From: Streptomyces sp. NBC_01446
Lineage (GTDB): Bacteria > Actinomycetota > Actinomycetes > Streptomycetales > Streptomycetaceae
Assembly: GCF_026340095.1 (NCBI RefSeq)
Contig: NZ_JAPEPO010000001.1
Coordinates: 1,736,001-1,800,000, forward strand
Direction of reading: 5' to 3'
DNA length: 64,000 bases
Shown here: piece after piece, positions 28,312-36,284 of the stretch
Layout of the letters: each line of letters begins with the position of its first letter
Position numbering within the stretch: position 1 is the first letter of the stretch
Notes under the pieces: model-generated
Database searches by the model: none
What the model was told of the DNA's origin: nothing
What the model saw: the letters and a program-made list of their open reading frames with translations, nothing else
Made by a program: the position numbers and the translations under genes

Positions 28312-29863
28312 ATGAACTCCCGTTCCAGGCGCCGATGTTGGGCGCCGCTCCGGGCACCATCGGGTTGCCAGCGAAGTCGCGGGTGCCCGCGTCGGCGAGC
28401 GGCGCCCCCGCGCCCAGTGCGGGCGATCCGGCACGCAGGGCGTAGGCGGCCGCGGCATCCCCGTAACCCGTGGCCGTGCCCGGGCGGGTGAGCATCGGGT
28501 CGGCGGTGATGCCGCCGGAGTTCGCGGGCGCCGCCCCGATCCCGTACAGCGCGTTGTGGGACGCGGTGACGCCGCCGGAGCGCAGCGTGAAGGCCGCCGT
28601 GCCGGCGCCTTCCTTCACCACGATGTTGTCGTCGAAGGCGATCTCGTGCCGGCTGGTGGTGTTCTCGTTGACGACGGTCTGGCTGACGCCGTCACCGACG
28701 TAGATCGTGTTGTGCAGGAAGCGGACCCCGGAGAACGAGCCGCGGCAGGTCTCGATGCCCCTGAAGTGGTCGTTCTGGCTGATGTTGAAGCGGATCACGG
28801 CGTCGCCGAGGGTTCCGTCGGCGCTGCAGACGAGGAAGAAGCCGCCCGCGTTGTCGTGGCTGTAGTTGTACTGGAAGACGGTCCCGAAGGAGCCCTCGTC
28901 GACGTCGTACGCCATGCCGTCGCGGGTCGTCTCGCCGCCGGACGTCTCGTTGTACTGGAAGACGGTGCCGTCCGCGTTCCACGGCCACATGCCCGCGTTG
29001 TATCCGGCGGAGCGGCGCTGGAAGCCGTGCAGGGTGTTGTGCTCGACCAGGGCGTTCTTGGTGGCGGTCATGACGATGCCGTCGCCGCCGAGGTCGTCGA
29101 GGGTGTTGCCGCGCACGACGACGCCGGTGGACGGGCCCCAGTGCGGGCCGTTCGGGTCGTAGCCGCTGATGGCGGGCCGCTGGTTCCAGCTGGAGGCGAA
29201 GAAGATGCCCTCGCGGTCGACTGTCCTGAGGGTGTTGTTCTCGACGCGTACGTCGTCGTAGTGCGTCTCCTTCGCCGACCCGGTGACGGAGAAGAGGATG
29301 CCCGCGGAGCCGTCGTTGTCCTTGGTGTCGTCACCGCGGATGTCGTGGATGTCGAGGCCGGTGAGGCGGTAGTGCCTGCCGGTGCCGTAGTCGTCGAGGA
29401 CGACGCGCACGCCGCGGCGCTTGGTGCCCGGGTTCGCCGCGTTGGTGATCTCCAGGTCGGAGACCTCGATCCACTGCGTGTTGCGGAGGAGGACGGTGTC
29501 GGGGGCGCCCGCTCCGTCGATCACCGGCTTCGCCCCGCTGCCGTACGGGGCGATGCGGACGGGGCTGCCGGGGGCGCCCGCGCCGTTCGGGGTGAGGGTG
29601 CCCGTGCAGCGGGTGCCGCGCTTGAGAAGAACCTGGTCGCCGGGGCCGAGGCGCTGGGCGTTGACGGCGGCGAGCGTGCGCCACGGCGCCTTTCGGGTGC
29701 CCTTCTCGGGGCCGGCGCCGGCGGCCCGGCAGTCGACGTAATGGGCGCGCGTCTTGAGCGGGGAGGCGGCCGTGGCGGCGGGGGCGGCCGCGAGGGCCGT
29801 GACGCCCGCGGTCGCGGCGGTGCAGAAGGCGACGAGCGCGGTGCTGACGCGGGTGCGTCCCAT
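28301..29863 (-). CDS. Secreted right-handed parallel beta-helix protein
   Basis: The 520-residue protein has a signal peptide (ALVAFCTAATAGVTALAAAPAATA) and a body of short repeats rich in Asn and Asp with V-x-N-T and H-N-T ladders (VVVRGNTLDDLGGDGIV, ALVEHNTLHGF, VFQYNYSHDNAGGFFL, FLHNTIYVGDG), the mark of pectate-lyase-like parallel beta-helices. Such proteins cleave or bind polysaccharides; substrate is unknown. ATG 29863 is chosen over the earlier in-frame ATG because GGAGG is seven bases upstream and the signal peptide follows. It may contribute to plant or algal polymer use along with neighbouring secreted proteins. Confidence 0.88.
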   Translation of the reverse strand: MGRTRVSTALVAFCTAATAGVTALAAAPAATAASPLKTRAHYVDCRAAGAGPEKGTRKAPWRTLAAVNAQRLGPGDQVLLKRGTRCTGTLTPNGAGAPGSPVRIAPYGSGAKPVIDGAGAPDTVLLRNTQWIEVSDLEITNAANPGTKRRGVRVVLDDYGTGRHYRLTGLDIHDIRGDDTKDNDGSAGILFSVTGSAKETHYDDVRVENNTLRTVDREGIFFASSWNQRPAISGYDPNGPHWGPSTGVVVRGNTLDDLGGDGIVMTATKNALVEHNTLHGFQRRSAGYNAGMWPWNADGTVFQYNETSGGETTRDGMAYDVDEGSFGTVFQYNYSHDNAGGFFLVCSADGTLGDAVIRFNISQNDHFRGIETCRGSFSGVRFLHNTIYVGDGVSQTVVNENTTSRHEIAFDDNIVVKEGAGTAAFTLRSGGVTASHNALYGIGAAPANSGGITADPMLTRPGTATGYGDAAAAYALRAGSPALGAGAPLADAGTRDFAGNPMVPGAAPNIGAWNGSSSDR

Positions 29864-30020
29864 GACGTACCTCCGTGAGTGGTTGCGGATGCCGGAGGGA
29901 CGGAGCCCCCGCGGGTGGCTCAGAGCGTGCCGCCGGGCCGCGCCCGACTCCATGGACTTACGGAGGGGATTCCTGGACATCTGCCGCCGGCCGGTGCCCC
30001 TGGCCTTCTCTTTCGTGTGC

Positions 30021-30052
30021 GCGCGGGGCGGCGCCCGGCCGCCGCCCCGCGC
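30021..30052 (-). terminator. Hairpin terminator after metallopeptidase
   Basis: A perfect 13-pair stem: 30021-30033 (GCGCGGGGCGGCG) with 30040-30052, six-base loop, immediately downstream of the metallopeptidase stop on the minus strand. Confidence 0.85.
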
Positions 30053-30056
30053 CGGC

Positions 30057-31112
30057 TCACACCCCGGGGATGCCGCGGGCCTGGAACGCCTTGCGCACGG
30101 CGTCCGCCGCGCTCTTGCCGTACATCTTCTGCGCGGTCGCGACCGTCGTCAGGGCCGCGTCCTTGAAACTGGTGTCGGGCGCGAAGCCGAACTGCGCGTC
30201 GACGATGACGCGGTCCGCCGTCCGCGCGCCGAGCGCACCCCTGATGTCGAAGAGCGCCTGGGACCAGATCTCACCGTCCGCGTGCACCTCTCCCACCTTG
30301 TCGGCGTACGTCTTGCCGGTGTCGAGGCGGCGCAGGCAGTGCGGCGCGGTGGCCGTGTACGAGACGGAGTCCCAGTCCGCAAGACAGGCGAGGTCGGTCT
30401 TGTGCGGCCAGCCGTACGTGGCGTCCGCGTAGGCGCCGACGGACGCCGCGAGGTAGTCGCCCCACGCCTCACCGATGGCCCCGGCCTCCTCGGAGGTGCC
30501 GAACCCGGGGACCTGCGCGTTGTGCACGGCGTGCCCGTACTCGTGGACGATGACCTCGGCGTCCTCCGCGTCGTCGACGCCGCCCTTGCCGAAGCGGATC
30601 TCGGCCTTCTTGTCGGTGAAGAAGGAGTTGTCGGCGCCCCACTGGTCGATGCGGACCGGCTGCGCGCGGTCGTTGGCGCCGGGCAGTTCGCTGCCGAAGC
30701 CGAGGCTCTGCAGGTACTCCTGTGCCTCGTTGACCCAGAAGTAGGCCATGACCTGCTCGAACTGGTCGTCCTGACGGTCGTACGTGCCGGCGTCGGCGAC
30801 CGAGGCGGCGCCGCCGGTGTTCGATCTCACGGTGACCCACTTGCCCGAGAGGCCGCCGCTCGCGTCGAGGTTCCTCAGCGCGGCGAGGGTGTAGGCGGAG
30901 GCGGGAACCGCGGTCGGGGAGTCCTTGGCGTCGGTGAGGGTCTGGTCGCCGGACGACTGGACGGGGTTGACCATGAAGATCCGACCCTGTGGGCCGGCGG
31001 CCTGCGGAGCGGTCGTGGCGGAGGCCGGGGCGGCGAGTGTCGCGAGGGCCACGGTGGTGATGGCCGTGGCGAGGAGACCGCGGGGTGTGCGGCGAGTTGT
31101 CCTGCGGGGCAT
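30057..31112 (-). CDS. Secreted zinc metallopeptidase (gluzincin type)
   Basis: The 351-residue protein begins with a twin-Arg-containing signal peptide (TTRRTPRGLLATAITTVALA) and carries HEYGH at residues 190-194 and GEAWGD with the third zinc ligand E215, 24 residues after the motif, as in the M4/M36 gluzincins. The region after it (residues 250-340) fits the helical C-terminal subdomain, with the DGEIWSQALFDIR block common to M36-like proteins. A short N-terminal region before the catalytic part may replace the long propeptide of classical members. ATG 31112 has GGAGG six bases upstream. Confidence 0.88.
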   Translation of the reverse strand: MPRRTTRRTPRGLLATAITTVALATLAAPASATTAPQAAGPQGRIFMVNPVQSSGDQTLTDAKDSPTAVPASAYTLAALRNLDASGGLSGKWVTVRSNTGGAASVADAGTYDRQDDQFEQVMAYFWVNEAQEYLQSLGFGSELPGANDRAQPVRIDQWGADNSFFTDKKAEIRFGKGGVDDAEDAEVIVHEYGHAVHNAQVPGFGTSEEAGAIGEAWGDYLAASVGAYADATYGWPHKTDLACLADWDSVSYTATAPHCLRRLDTGKTYADKVGEVHADGEIWSQALFDIRGALGARTADRVIVDAQFGFAPDTSFKDAALTTVATAQKMYGKSAADAVRKAFQARGIPGV

Positions 31113-31221
31113 GAACATCCTCCAGGTGCGTCGTGCGCGGGGGGCGGCGTGGCGCGGGCGGATCTTCCCGTATCGCGGACCGCTTTGGCCAGGGTGCGGA
31201 GCCCGTGATTGCCTGATCCGC

Positions 31222-31788
31222 ATGAGCAACATCGCTGTGACCACCTGGTCCCTGGAGCAGACCGCTCCCTCCGACCTCCGGCCGGCCGCCGCACCCGAGG
31301 GCGGCGACCTCCGCATCGTCCGCGCCGAGGTGCCCTCGCCGGAGTTCAGCCGCTTCCTGTACGCGTCCGTCGGGGGCGACATCCTCTGGACCGACCGCCT
31401 GAGCTGGACGTACGCGCGCTGGCAGGAAGTCCTGGCGCGTCCGGGCACCGAGACATGGGTGGCGTACGAGAAGGGGACCCCGGCCGGTTACGTCGAGCTG
31501 GAGGCGCAGGACGACGGCGTCGTCGAGGTCGTCTACTTCGGCCTGATCCCCGCCTTCCGGGGCCGCCGCATCGGCGGTCACCTCCTCTCTTACGGAGTGG
31601 CCCGCGCCTGGGACCTGGCCGAGCGGTGGCCGGACCGCACGCCGACGAAGCGGGTCTGGCTGCACACGTGCAGCAAGGACGGTGAGCACGCGATGGCCAA
31701 CTACGAGCGGCGCGGGTTCCGCCTCTTCGACACGAAGGTCGAGGAGGAGCCCGAGGTGGCGACGCCGGGGCCGTGGCCCGGGGCGTAG
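31222..31788 (+). CDS. GNAT-family N-acetyltransferase
   Basis: The 188-residue protein has the GNAT fold: WVAYEKGTPAGYVELEAQDDG (strands 2-4), VVEVVYFGLIPAFRGRRIGG, whose R-G-R-x-I-G-G forms the acetyl-CoA pyrophosphate loop, and a C-terminal CSKDGEHAMANYERRGFR segment. Substrate is unknown. ATG 31222 begins the conserved part; the frame's longer reading covers the divergent metallopeptidase promoter. It is followed by a strong terminator. Confidence 0.9.
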   Translation: MSNIAVTTWSLEQTAPSDLRPAAAPEGGDLRIVRAEVPSPEFSRFLYASVGGDILWTDRLSWTYARWQEVLARPGTETWVAYEKGTPAGYVELEAQDDGVVEVVYFGLIPAFRGRRIGGHLLSYGVARAWDLAERWPDRTPTKRVWLHTCSKDGEHAMANYERRGFRLFDTKVEEEPEVATPGPWPGA

Positions 31789-31821
31789 CGGGGGGTGTGG
31801 GAGCAGCGACAAGAACATGAG

Positions 31822-31847
31822 GGGCGCCGCGGGACACCGCGGCGCCC
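31822..31847 (+). terminator. Hairpin terminator after GNAT gene
   Basis: A perfect 11-pair stem (GGGCGCCGCGG, 31822-31832, with 31837-31847) and a GACA tetraloop, 33 bases past the GNAT stop. It isolates the sulfur operon from upstream transcription. Confidence 0.9.
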
Positions 31848-31907
31848 TTCCCGTACGCTCCCCGTCTCTCCGGTCCGTTCCCGTCCCCTCCAGTGACGCG
31901 CGACACA

Positions 31908-31988
31908 CCTGTCCGCGATGCGAGACAGTCCTGTCCACCTTCTGGACAGTGGTGGACTGGGCCGAAAGTCCCATGACACGCTTCCGTC
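31908..31988 (+). promoter_or_regulatory. Repeat-rich promoter region of the sulfur operon
   Basis: CCTGTCC occurs at 31908-31914 and again at 31930-31936 (22-base period), and CTGTCC (31931-31936) faces GGACAG (31944-31949) as an inverted repeat; GGACT/AGTCC follows around 31953-31971. The cluster sits just before the leader peptide start and is a good candidate for promoter and regulator binding, though the transcript start cannot be fixed by eye. Confidence 0.5.
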
Positions 31989-32072
31989 ATGGATCGAGCT
32001 GGAATTGCCTTGGTGAGTCGGCGGCACGTCGATCTCTGCCGCATGTCCAGCGCCATGTGTCCGGTGAGCTGA
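31989..32072 (+). CDS. Cysteine-containing leader peptide of the sulfite reductase operon
   Basis: A 27-residue ORF (ATG 31989, TGA 32070-32072) contains SRRHVDLCRMSSAMC, the recognisable core of the actinobacterial leader peptides found ahead of sulfur-assimilation genes. The cysteine codons are C17 (TGC at 32037) and C24 (TGT at 32058), the second only three sense codons from the stop. In mycobacteria, cysteine-rich leader ORFs of this kind act as cysteine-responsive attenuators. The peptide itself probably has no function; its translation is the sensor. It is far too short for usual gene callers. A role here is inferred from position, composition and family resemblance. Confidence 0.88.
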   Translation: MDRAGIALVSRRHVDLCRMSSAMCPVS

Positions 32073-32076
32073 CTCC

Positions 32077-32148
32077 ACCAGCACCGCCGCACTTTCTCCC
32101 CGTACAGCACCCTGCGCACCGCCGCGCCCTCGCGCGAAGTGTGCTGGT
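32077..32148 (+). promoter_or_regulatory. Candidate attenuator with competing hairpins between leader and sir
   Basis: GTGCTGGT (32141-32148) can pair with ACCAGCAC (32077-32084), which begins four bases after the leader stop, or with CAGCAC (32105-32110), whose compact stem is extended by GCGC (32114-32117) with GCGC (32132-32135). The pairings are mutually exclusive. A ribosome finishing the leader would cover the first arm and favour the compact hairpin; one stalled on the C24 codon would leave it free. No T tract follows, so Rho or Streptomyces-type termination is assumed. Confidence 0.55.
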
Positions 32149-32190
32149 CAAAGCTGTCAGAGCCGCCGCCCGCCTGAAGGACGTACACCC

Positions 32191-33888
32191 ATGGCTGCCA
32201 CCCCTGAAAAGCCCACGACCGCCGCGCCGCGCCGCAAGGTGAGCCGTCACCGCGGCGAGGGCCAGTGGGCCGTGGGTCACTTCACGCCGCTCAACGGCAA
32301 CGAGCAGTTCAAGAAGGACGACGACGGTCTCAATGTGCGGACACGCATTGAGACGATCTACTCGAAGCGCGGCTTCGACTCCATCGACCCCAACGACCTC
32401 AGGGGCCGCATGCGCTGGTGGGGGCTCTACACCCAGCGCAAGCCCGGGATCGACGGCGGCAAGACCGCGATCCTGGAGCCGGAGGAGCTGGACGACGAGT
32501 ACTTCATGCTCCGCGTCCGCATCGACGGCGGCCGGCTGACCACCGAGCAGCTGCGCGTCATCGGCGAGATCTCGCAGGAGTTCGCCCGCGGGACCGCCGA
32601 CATCACCGACCGGCAGAACATCCAGTACCACTGGATCCGCATCGAGGACGTGCCGGAGATCTGGCGGCGCCTCGAAGCGGTCGGGCTCTCCACCACCGAG
32701 GCCTGCGGTGACACGCCCCGCGTCATCCTCGGCTCGCCCGTCGCCGGGGTCGCCGCCGACGAGATCATCGACGGCACGCCCGCCATCGACGAGATCCAGC
32801 GGCGCTTCATCGGCAACCCTGAATTCTCGAACCTGCCGCGCAAGTTCAAGACGGCGATCTCCGGATCCCCGCAGCTCGACGTGGCGCACGAGATCAACGA
32901 CATCGCGTTCGTCGGCGTGAACCACCCCGAGCACGGCCCCGGCTTCGACCTCTGGGTCGGCGGCGGGCTGTCCACCAACCCCAAGCTGGGCCAGCGCCTC
33001 GGCGCCTGGGTGCCGCTCGACGAGGTGCCGGACGTGTACGGCGGCGTCATCGGCATCTTCCGCGACTACGGCTACCGCCGCCTGCGCACCCGCGCCCGCC
33101 TGAAGTTCCTGCTCGCCGACTGGGGCACCGAGAAGTTCCGGCAGGTCCTGGAGGACGAGTACCTCCAGCGGAAGCTGGTCGACGGGCCCGCACCCGAGCA
33201 GCCCGCCGGCACCTGGCGCGACCACCTCGGCGTGCACCCCCAGAAGGACGGCCTCTTCTACGTCGGCTTCGCGCCCCGCGTCGGCCGCGTGGACGGCACG
33301 ACCCTCACCAAGATCGCCGAGATCGCGGGCGCCCACGGCTCCGGCCGGCTGCGCACCACCGCCGAGCAGAAGATGATCGTGCTCGACGTGGCCGAGGACC
33401 AGGTCGAGTCGCTGGTGGCCGAGCTGGAGGCGCTGGACCTGAAGGTCAACGCGTCCCCCTTCCGGCGCGGCACCATGGCCTGCACCGGCATCGAGTTCTG
33501 CAAGCTCGCGATCGTCGAGACGAAGGCGCGCGGCGCCTCGCTGATCGACGAACTGGAACGCCGCGTCCCGGAGTTCGACGAGCCCCTCACGATCAACATC
33601 AACGGCTGCCCCAACGCCTGCGCCCGTATCCAGGTCGCGGACATCGGCCTCAAGGGCCAGCTGATGCTGGACGCAGACGGCAACCAGGTCGAGGGCTACC
33701 AGGTGCACCTGGGCGGCGCGCTGGGCCTCGAGGCCGGGTTCGGCCGCAAGGTCCGCGGCCTGAAGGTCACCGCCGCCGAGCTCCCCGACTACGTCGAGCG
33801 GGTCCTCAAGCGCTTCCAGGCTGAGCGCGAGGACGGCGAGCGCTTCGCCACGTGGACGGCGCGCGCGTCCGAGGAGGCTCTGTCGTGA
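32191..33888 (+). CDS. sir: Ferredoxin-type assimilatory sulfite reductase
   Basis: The 565-residue protein reduces sulfite to sulfide with six electrons, using coupled sirohaem and [4Fe-4S] cofactors. The four cluster cysteines are C431 and C437 (CTGIEFC) and C473 and C477 (NGCPNAC); the repeated two-domain architecture with GRGTADITDRQNIQYHWI-like and RLRTTAEQKMIVLDV blocks fits the nitrite/sulfite reductase family. Position at the head of cysH-cysC-cysD-cysN argues for sulfite over nitrite. ATG 32191 has GAAGGA at 32176-32181. It follows the leader peptide and attenuator region, so expression is probably tied to cysteine supply. Confidence 0.96.
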   Translation: MAATPEKPTTAAPRRKVSRHRGEGQWAVGHFTPLNGNEQFKKDDDGLNVRTRIETIYSKRGFDSIDPNDLRGRMRWWGLYTQRKPGIDGGKTAILEPEELDDEYFMLRVRIDGGRLTTEQLRVIGEISQEFARGTADITDRQNIQYHWIRIEDVPEIWRRLEAVGLSTTEACGDTPRVILGSPVAGVAADEIIDGTPAIDEIQRRFIGNPEFSNLPRKFKTAISGSPQLDVAHEINDIAFVGVNHPEHGPGFDLWVGGGLSTNPKLGQRLGAWVPLDEVPDVYGGVIGIFRDYGYRRLRTRARLKFLLADWGTEKFRQVLEDEYLQRKLVDGPAPEQPAGTWRDHLGVHPQKDGLFYVGFAPRVGRVDGTTLTKIAEIAGAHGSGRLRTTAEQKMIVLDVAEDQVESLVAELEALDLKVNASPFRRGTMACTGIEFCKLAIVETKARGASLIDELERRVPEFDEPLTININGCPNACARIQVADIGLKGQLMLDADGNQVEGYQVHLGGALGLEAGFGRKVRGLKVTAAELPDYVERVLKRFQAEREDGERFATWTARASEEALS

Positions 33889-34064
33889 GCGAGCGAGCCG
33901 CCCCGTTCTACTGCCCCTACTGCGGCGACGAGGATCTGCGTCCGAACGAGACCGGGCACGGCGCGTGGGAATGCGCGGCGTGCAATCGGGCCTTCCAGTT
34001 GAAGTTCCTCGGGCTGCTGACCCGGGGAGTTCAGCGCAACGACGGTGGAGGGGAAGACATATGA
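33885..34064 (+). CDS. Small zinc-ribbon protein of the sulfur operon
   Basis: A 59-residue protein with CPYC (residues about 9-12) and CAAC (about 31-34), spaced as a rubredoxin-like zinc ribbon or iron-binding knuckle. GTG 33885 overlaps the sir stop (GTGA), and its own stop overlaps the cysH start, so it is translated in step with both. Small proteins of this type recur between sir and cysH in Streptomyces but I know of no established function. Electron transfer to Sir or CysH or a structural role are guesses; the cysteines are certain. Confidence 0.85.
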   Translation: MSERAAPFYCPYCGDEDLRPNETGHGAWECAACNRAFQLKFLGLLTRGVQRNDGGGEDI

Positions 34065-34783
34065 CGACCACTCAGTCCACTGAGGTCGCCGACCGGACCG
34101 AGCCCGACCTGCGGGAACTTGCGGAGCGGGCCGGGCGCGACCTGGAGGACGCGTCCGCCCTGGAAATCCTTGAGTGGGCGGTCGACACGTTCGGCAAGCG
34201 CTTCTGCGTGACCTCCTCCATGGAGGACGCGGTCGTCGCCCACCTCGCCTCGCGCGCCAGGCCCGGCGTGGACGTCGTCTTCCTCGACACCGGCTACCAC
34301 TTCGAGGAGACCATCGGCACCCGGGACGCCGTCGAGGCCGTGATGGACGTGAACGTCATCACGCTCACGCCCCGGCAGACCGTCGCCGAGCAGGACGCCG
34401 AGTTCGGGCCGAAGCTGCACGACCGCGACCCCGACCTGTGCTGCGCCATGCGCAAGGTCAAGCCCCTTGAGGACGGCCTGAGTTCGTACACGGCGTGGGC
34501 CACGGGACTGCGCCGCGACGAGTCCCCGACGCGGGCGAACACCCCGGTCGTCGGCTGGGACGAGAAGCGCCGCAAGGTGAAGGTCTCGCCGATCGCCCGC
34601 TGGACGCACGACGACGTCGAGGCGTACGTCGCCGAGCACGGTGTGCTGACCAACCCCCTGCTCATGGACGGCTACGGGTCTGTGGGCTGCGCCCCCTGCA
34701 CCCGGCGCCTGCTCGAGGGCGAGGACGCGCGGGCCGGCCGCTGGGCAGGACGCAACAAGACCGAGTGCGGGATCCACGGCTGA
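34061..34783 (+). CDS. cysH: Adenylyl-sulfate (APS/PAPS) reductase
   Basis: The 240-residue enzyme reduces activated sulfate to sulfite with thioredoxin. VTSSMEDAVVAHL is the nucleotide-binding loop, and the C-terminal ECGIH (C236) carries the catalytic cysteine. The paired cysteines C127-C128 and C210-x-x-C213 are the ligands of the [4Fe-4S] cluster that distinguishes APS-reducing enzymes from cluster-free PAPS reductases, so APS is the likely substrate. ATG 34061 follows GGAGGGGAAG. It overlaps the zinc-ribbon gene by four bases. Confidence 0.95.
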   Translation: MTTTQSTEVADRTEPDLRELAERAGRDLEDASALEILEWAVDTFGKRFCVTSSMEDAVVAHLASRARPGVDVVFLDTGYHFEETIGTRDAVEAVMDVNVITLTPRQTVAEQDAEFGPKLHDRDPDLCCAMRKVKPLEDGLSSYTAWATGLRRDESPTRANTPVVGWDEKRRKVKVSPIARWTHDDVEAYVAEHGVLTNPLLMDGYGSVGCAPCTRRLLEGEDARAGRWAGRNKTECGIHG

Positions 34784-34815
34784 TGCCCGGAACCACAGAG
34801 ACTTTGGAGAAGCAA

Positions 34816-35349
34816 GTGACCGGAGCCACCGTCTGGCTCACGGGTCTGCCGAGCGCGGGCAAGACCACCATCGCCAACGAGCTCGCCGAGCGGCTGCGCA
34901 CCGACGGCCGCCGCGTCGAGGTGCTCGACGGGGACGAGATCCGCGAGTTCCTCTCGGCGGGCCTCGGCTTCAGCCGCGCGGACCGCGACACGAACGTGCA
35001 GCGCATCGGCTTCCTCGCCGAACTCCTCGCCCGTAACGGCGTGTTGACGCTCGTCCCGGTGATCGCGCCGTTCGCGGACAGCCGCGAGGCGGTGCGCAAG
35101 CGCCACCAGGCCGGCGGCACCGGCTACCTGGAGGTGCACGTGGCCACGCCCGTCGAGGTGTGCTCCGTGCGCGACGTGAAGGGCCTGTACGCGAAGCAGG
35201 CGGCGGGCGAGATCTCCGGGCTGACCGGGGTCGACGACCCGTACGAGGCACCCGAATCGCCCGACCTGCGCATCGAGTCGCACACCCAGACCGTGCAGGA
35301 GTCCGCGGCGGCGCTCTACGCGCTGCTCACCGAGAGGGGTCTCTCATGA
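34816..35349 (+). CDS. cysC: Adenylylsulfate kinase
   Basis: The 177-residue kinase phosphorylates APS to PAPS. The P-loop is GLPSAGKTTIA near the N-terminus; LDGDEIREFLSAGLGFSRADRDTNVQRIG is the substrate-binding block, and VKGLYAKQAAGEI matches the family. GTG 34816 is preferred because GGAGAAG sits at proper distance; an ATG at 34783 touching the cysH stop would add 11 residues but lacks a ribosome site. Its presence beside an APS-type CysH means the PAPS made here may serve sulfotransferases as well as, or instead of, reduction. Confidence 0.93.
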   Translation: MTGATVWLTGLPSAGKTTIANELAERLRTDGRRVEVLDGDEIREFLSAGLGFSRADRDTNVQRIGFLAELLARNGVLTLVPVIAPFADSREAVRKRHQAGGTGYLEVHVATPVEVCSVRDVKGLYAKQAAGEISGLTGVDDPYEAPESPDLRIESHTQTVQESAAALYALLTERGLS

Positions 35350-36284
35350 CGACCGTCGCACCCACCACCGGCGAAGAGACCGACAGCCCGTACGCGCTCT
35401 CGCACCTGGACGCCCTCGAGTCCGAGGCCGTGCACATCTTCCGTGAGGTCGCGGGCGAGTTCGAGCGGCCGGTGATCCTCTTCTCCGGCGGCAAGGACTC
35501 CATCGTGATGCTGCACCTGGCGCTCAAGGCGTTCGCGCCGGCGCCGGTGCCGTTCACGCTGCTGCACGTCGACACCGGGCACAACTTCCCCGAGGTTCTC
35601 GAGTACCGCGACCGCGCCGTCGCCGAGCACGGGCTGCGGCTGCACGTCGCTTCCGTGCAGGAGTACATCGACCGGGGCGCCCTCAAGGAGCGTCCCGACG
35701 GGGTGCGCAACCCGCTCCAGACGGTGCCGCTGACGGAGAGGATCCAGGCGGAGCGCTTCGACGCCGTCTTCGGCGGCGGCCGCCGCGACGAGGAGAAGGC
35801 CCGCGCCAAGGAGCGCGTGTTCTCCCTGCGCGACGAGTTCTCCCAGTGGGACCCGCGCCGCCAGCGCCCCGAGCTGTGGCAGCTGTACAACGGCCGCCAC
35901 GCCCCCGGCGAGCACGTGCGCGTCTTCCCGCTGTCCAACTGGACCGAGCTCGACGTGTGGCAGTACATCGCCCGCGAGAGCATCGAGCTGCCGGAGATCT
36001 ACTTTGCGCACGAGCGGGACGTCTTCAAGCGCTCCGGCATGTGGCTGACCGCCGGTGAGTGGGGCGGCCCCAAGGAGGGCGAGAGCGTCGAGAAGCGCCT
36101 CGTCCGCTACCGCACGGTCGGCGACATGTCGTGCACCGGCGCCGTCGACTCCGACGCTACGACGCTGGACGCCGTGATCACCGAGATCGCCGCCTCCCGG
36201 CTCACCGAGCGGGGCGCGACCCGCGCCGACGACAAGATGTCCGAGGCCGCGATGGAAGACCGCAAGCGCGAGGGGTATTTCTAA
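35346..36284 (+). CDS. cysD: Sulfate adenylyltransferase subunit 2
   Basis: The 312-residue protein is the ATP sulfurylase catalytic subunit, forming APS from ATP and sulfate. The PP-loop is FSGGKDSIVMLHLA (residues about 41-54); HVDTGHNFPEVLEYRD and GGGRRDEEKARAKERVFS, the sulfate/nucleotide-binding segment, are fully conserved in character, and it ends MEDRKREGYF as CysD proteins do. ATG 35346 overlaps the cysC stop by ATGA, and cysN follows without a gap. Confidence 0.97.
   Translation: MTTVAPTTGEETDSPYALSHLDALESEAVHIFREVAGEFERPVILFSGGKDSIVMLHLALKAFAPAPVPFTLLHVDTGHNFPEVLEYRDRAVAEHGLRLHVASVQEYIDRGALKERPDGVRNPLQTVPLTERIQAERFDAVFGGGRRDEEKARAKERVFSLRDEFSQWDPRRQRPELWQLYNGRHAPGEHVRVFPLSNWTELDVWQYIARESIELPEIYFAHERDVFKRSGMWLTAGEWGGPKEGESVEKRLVRYRTVGDMSCTGAVDSDATTLDAVITEIAASRLTERGATRADDKMSEAAMEDRKREGYF

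Noticed and set aside
32191..33888. Assignment of the sirohaem reductase as nitrite reductase
   Set aside because: Sequence alone cannot separate them, but the operon with cysHCDN, sulfonate importer and sirohydrochlorin chelatase argues for sulfite.
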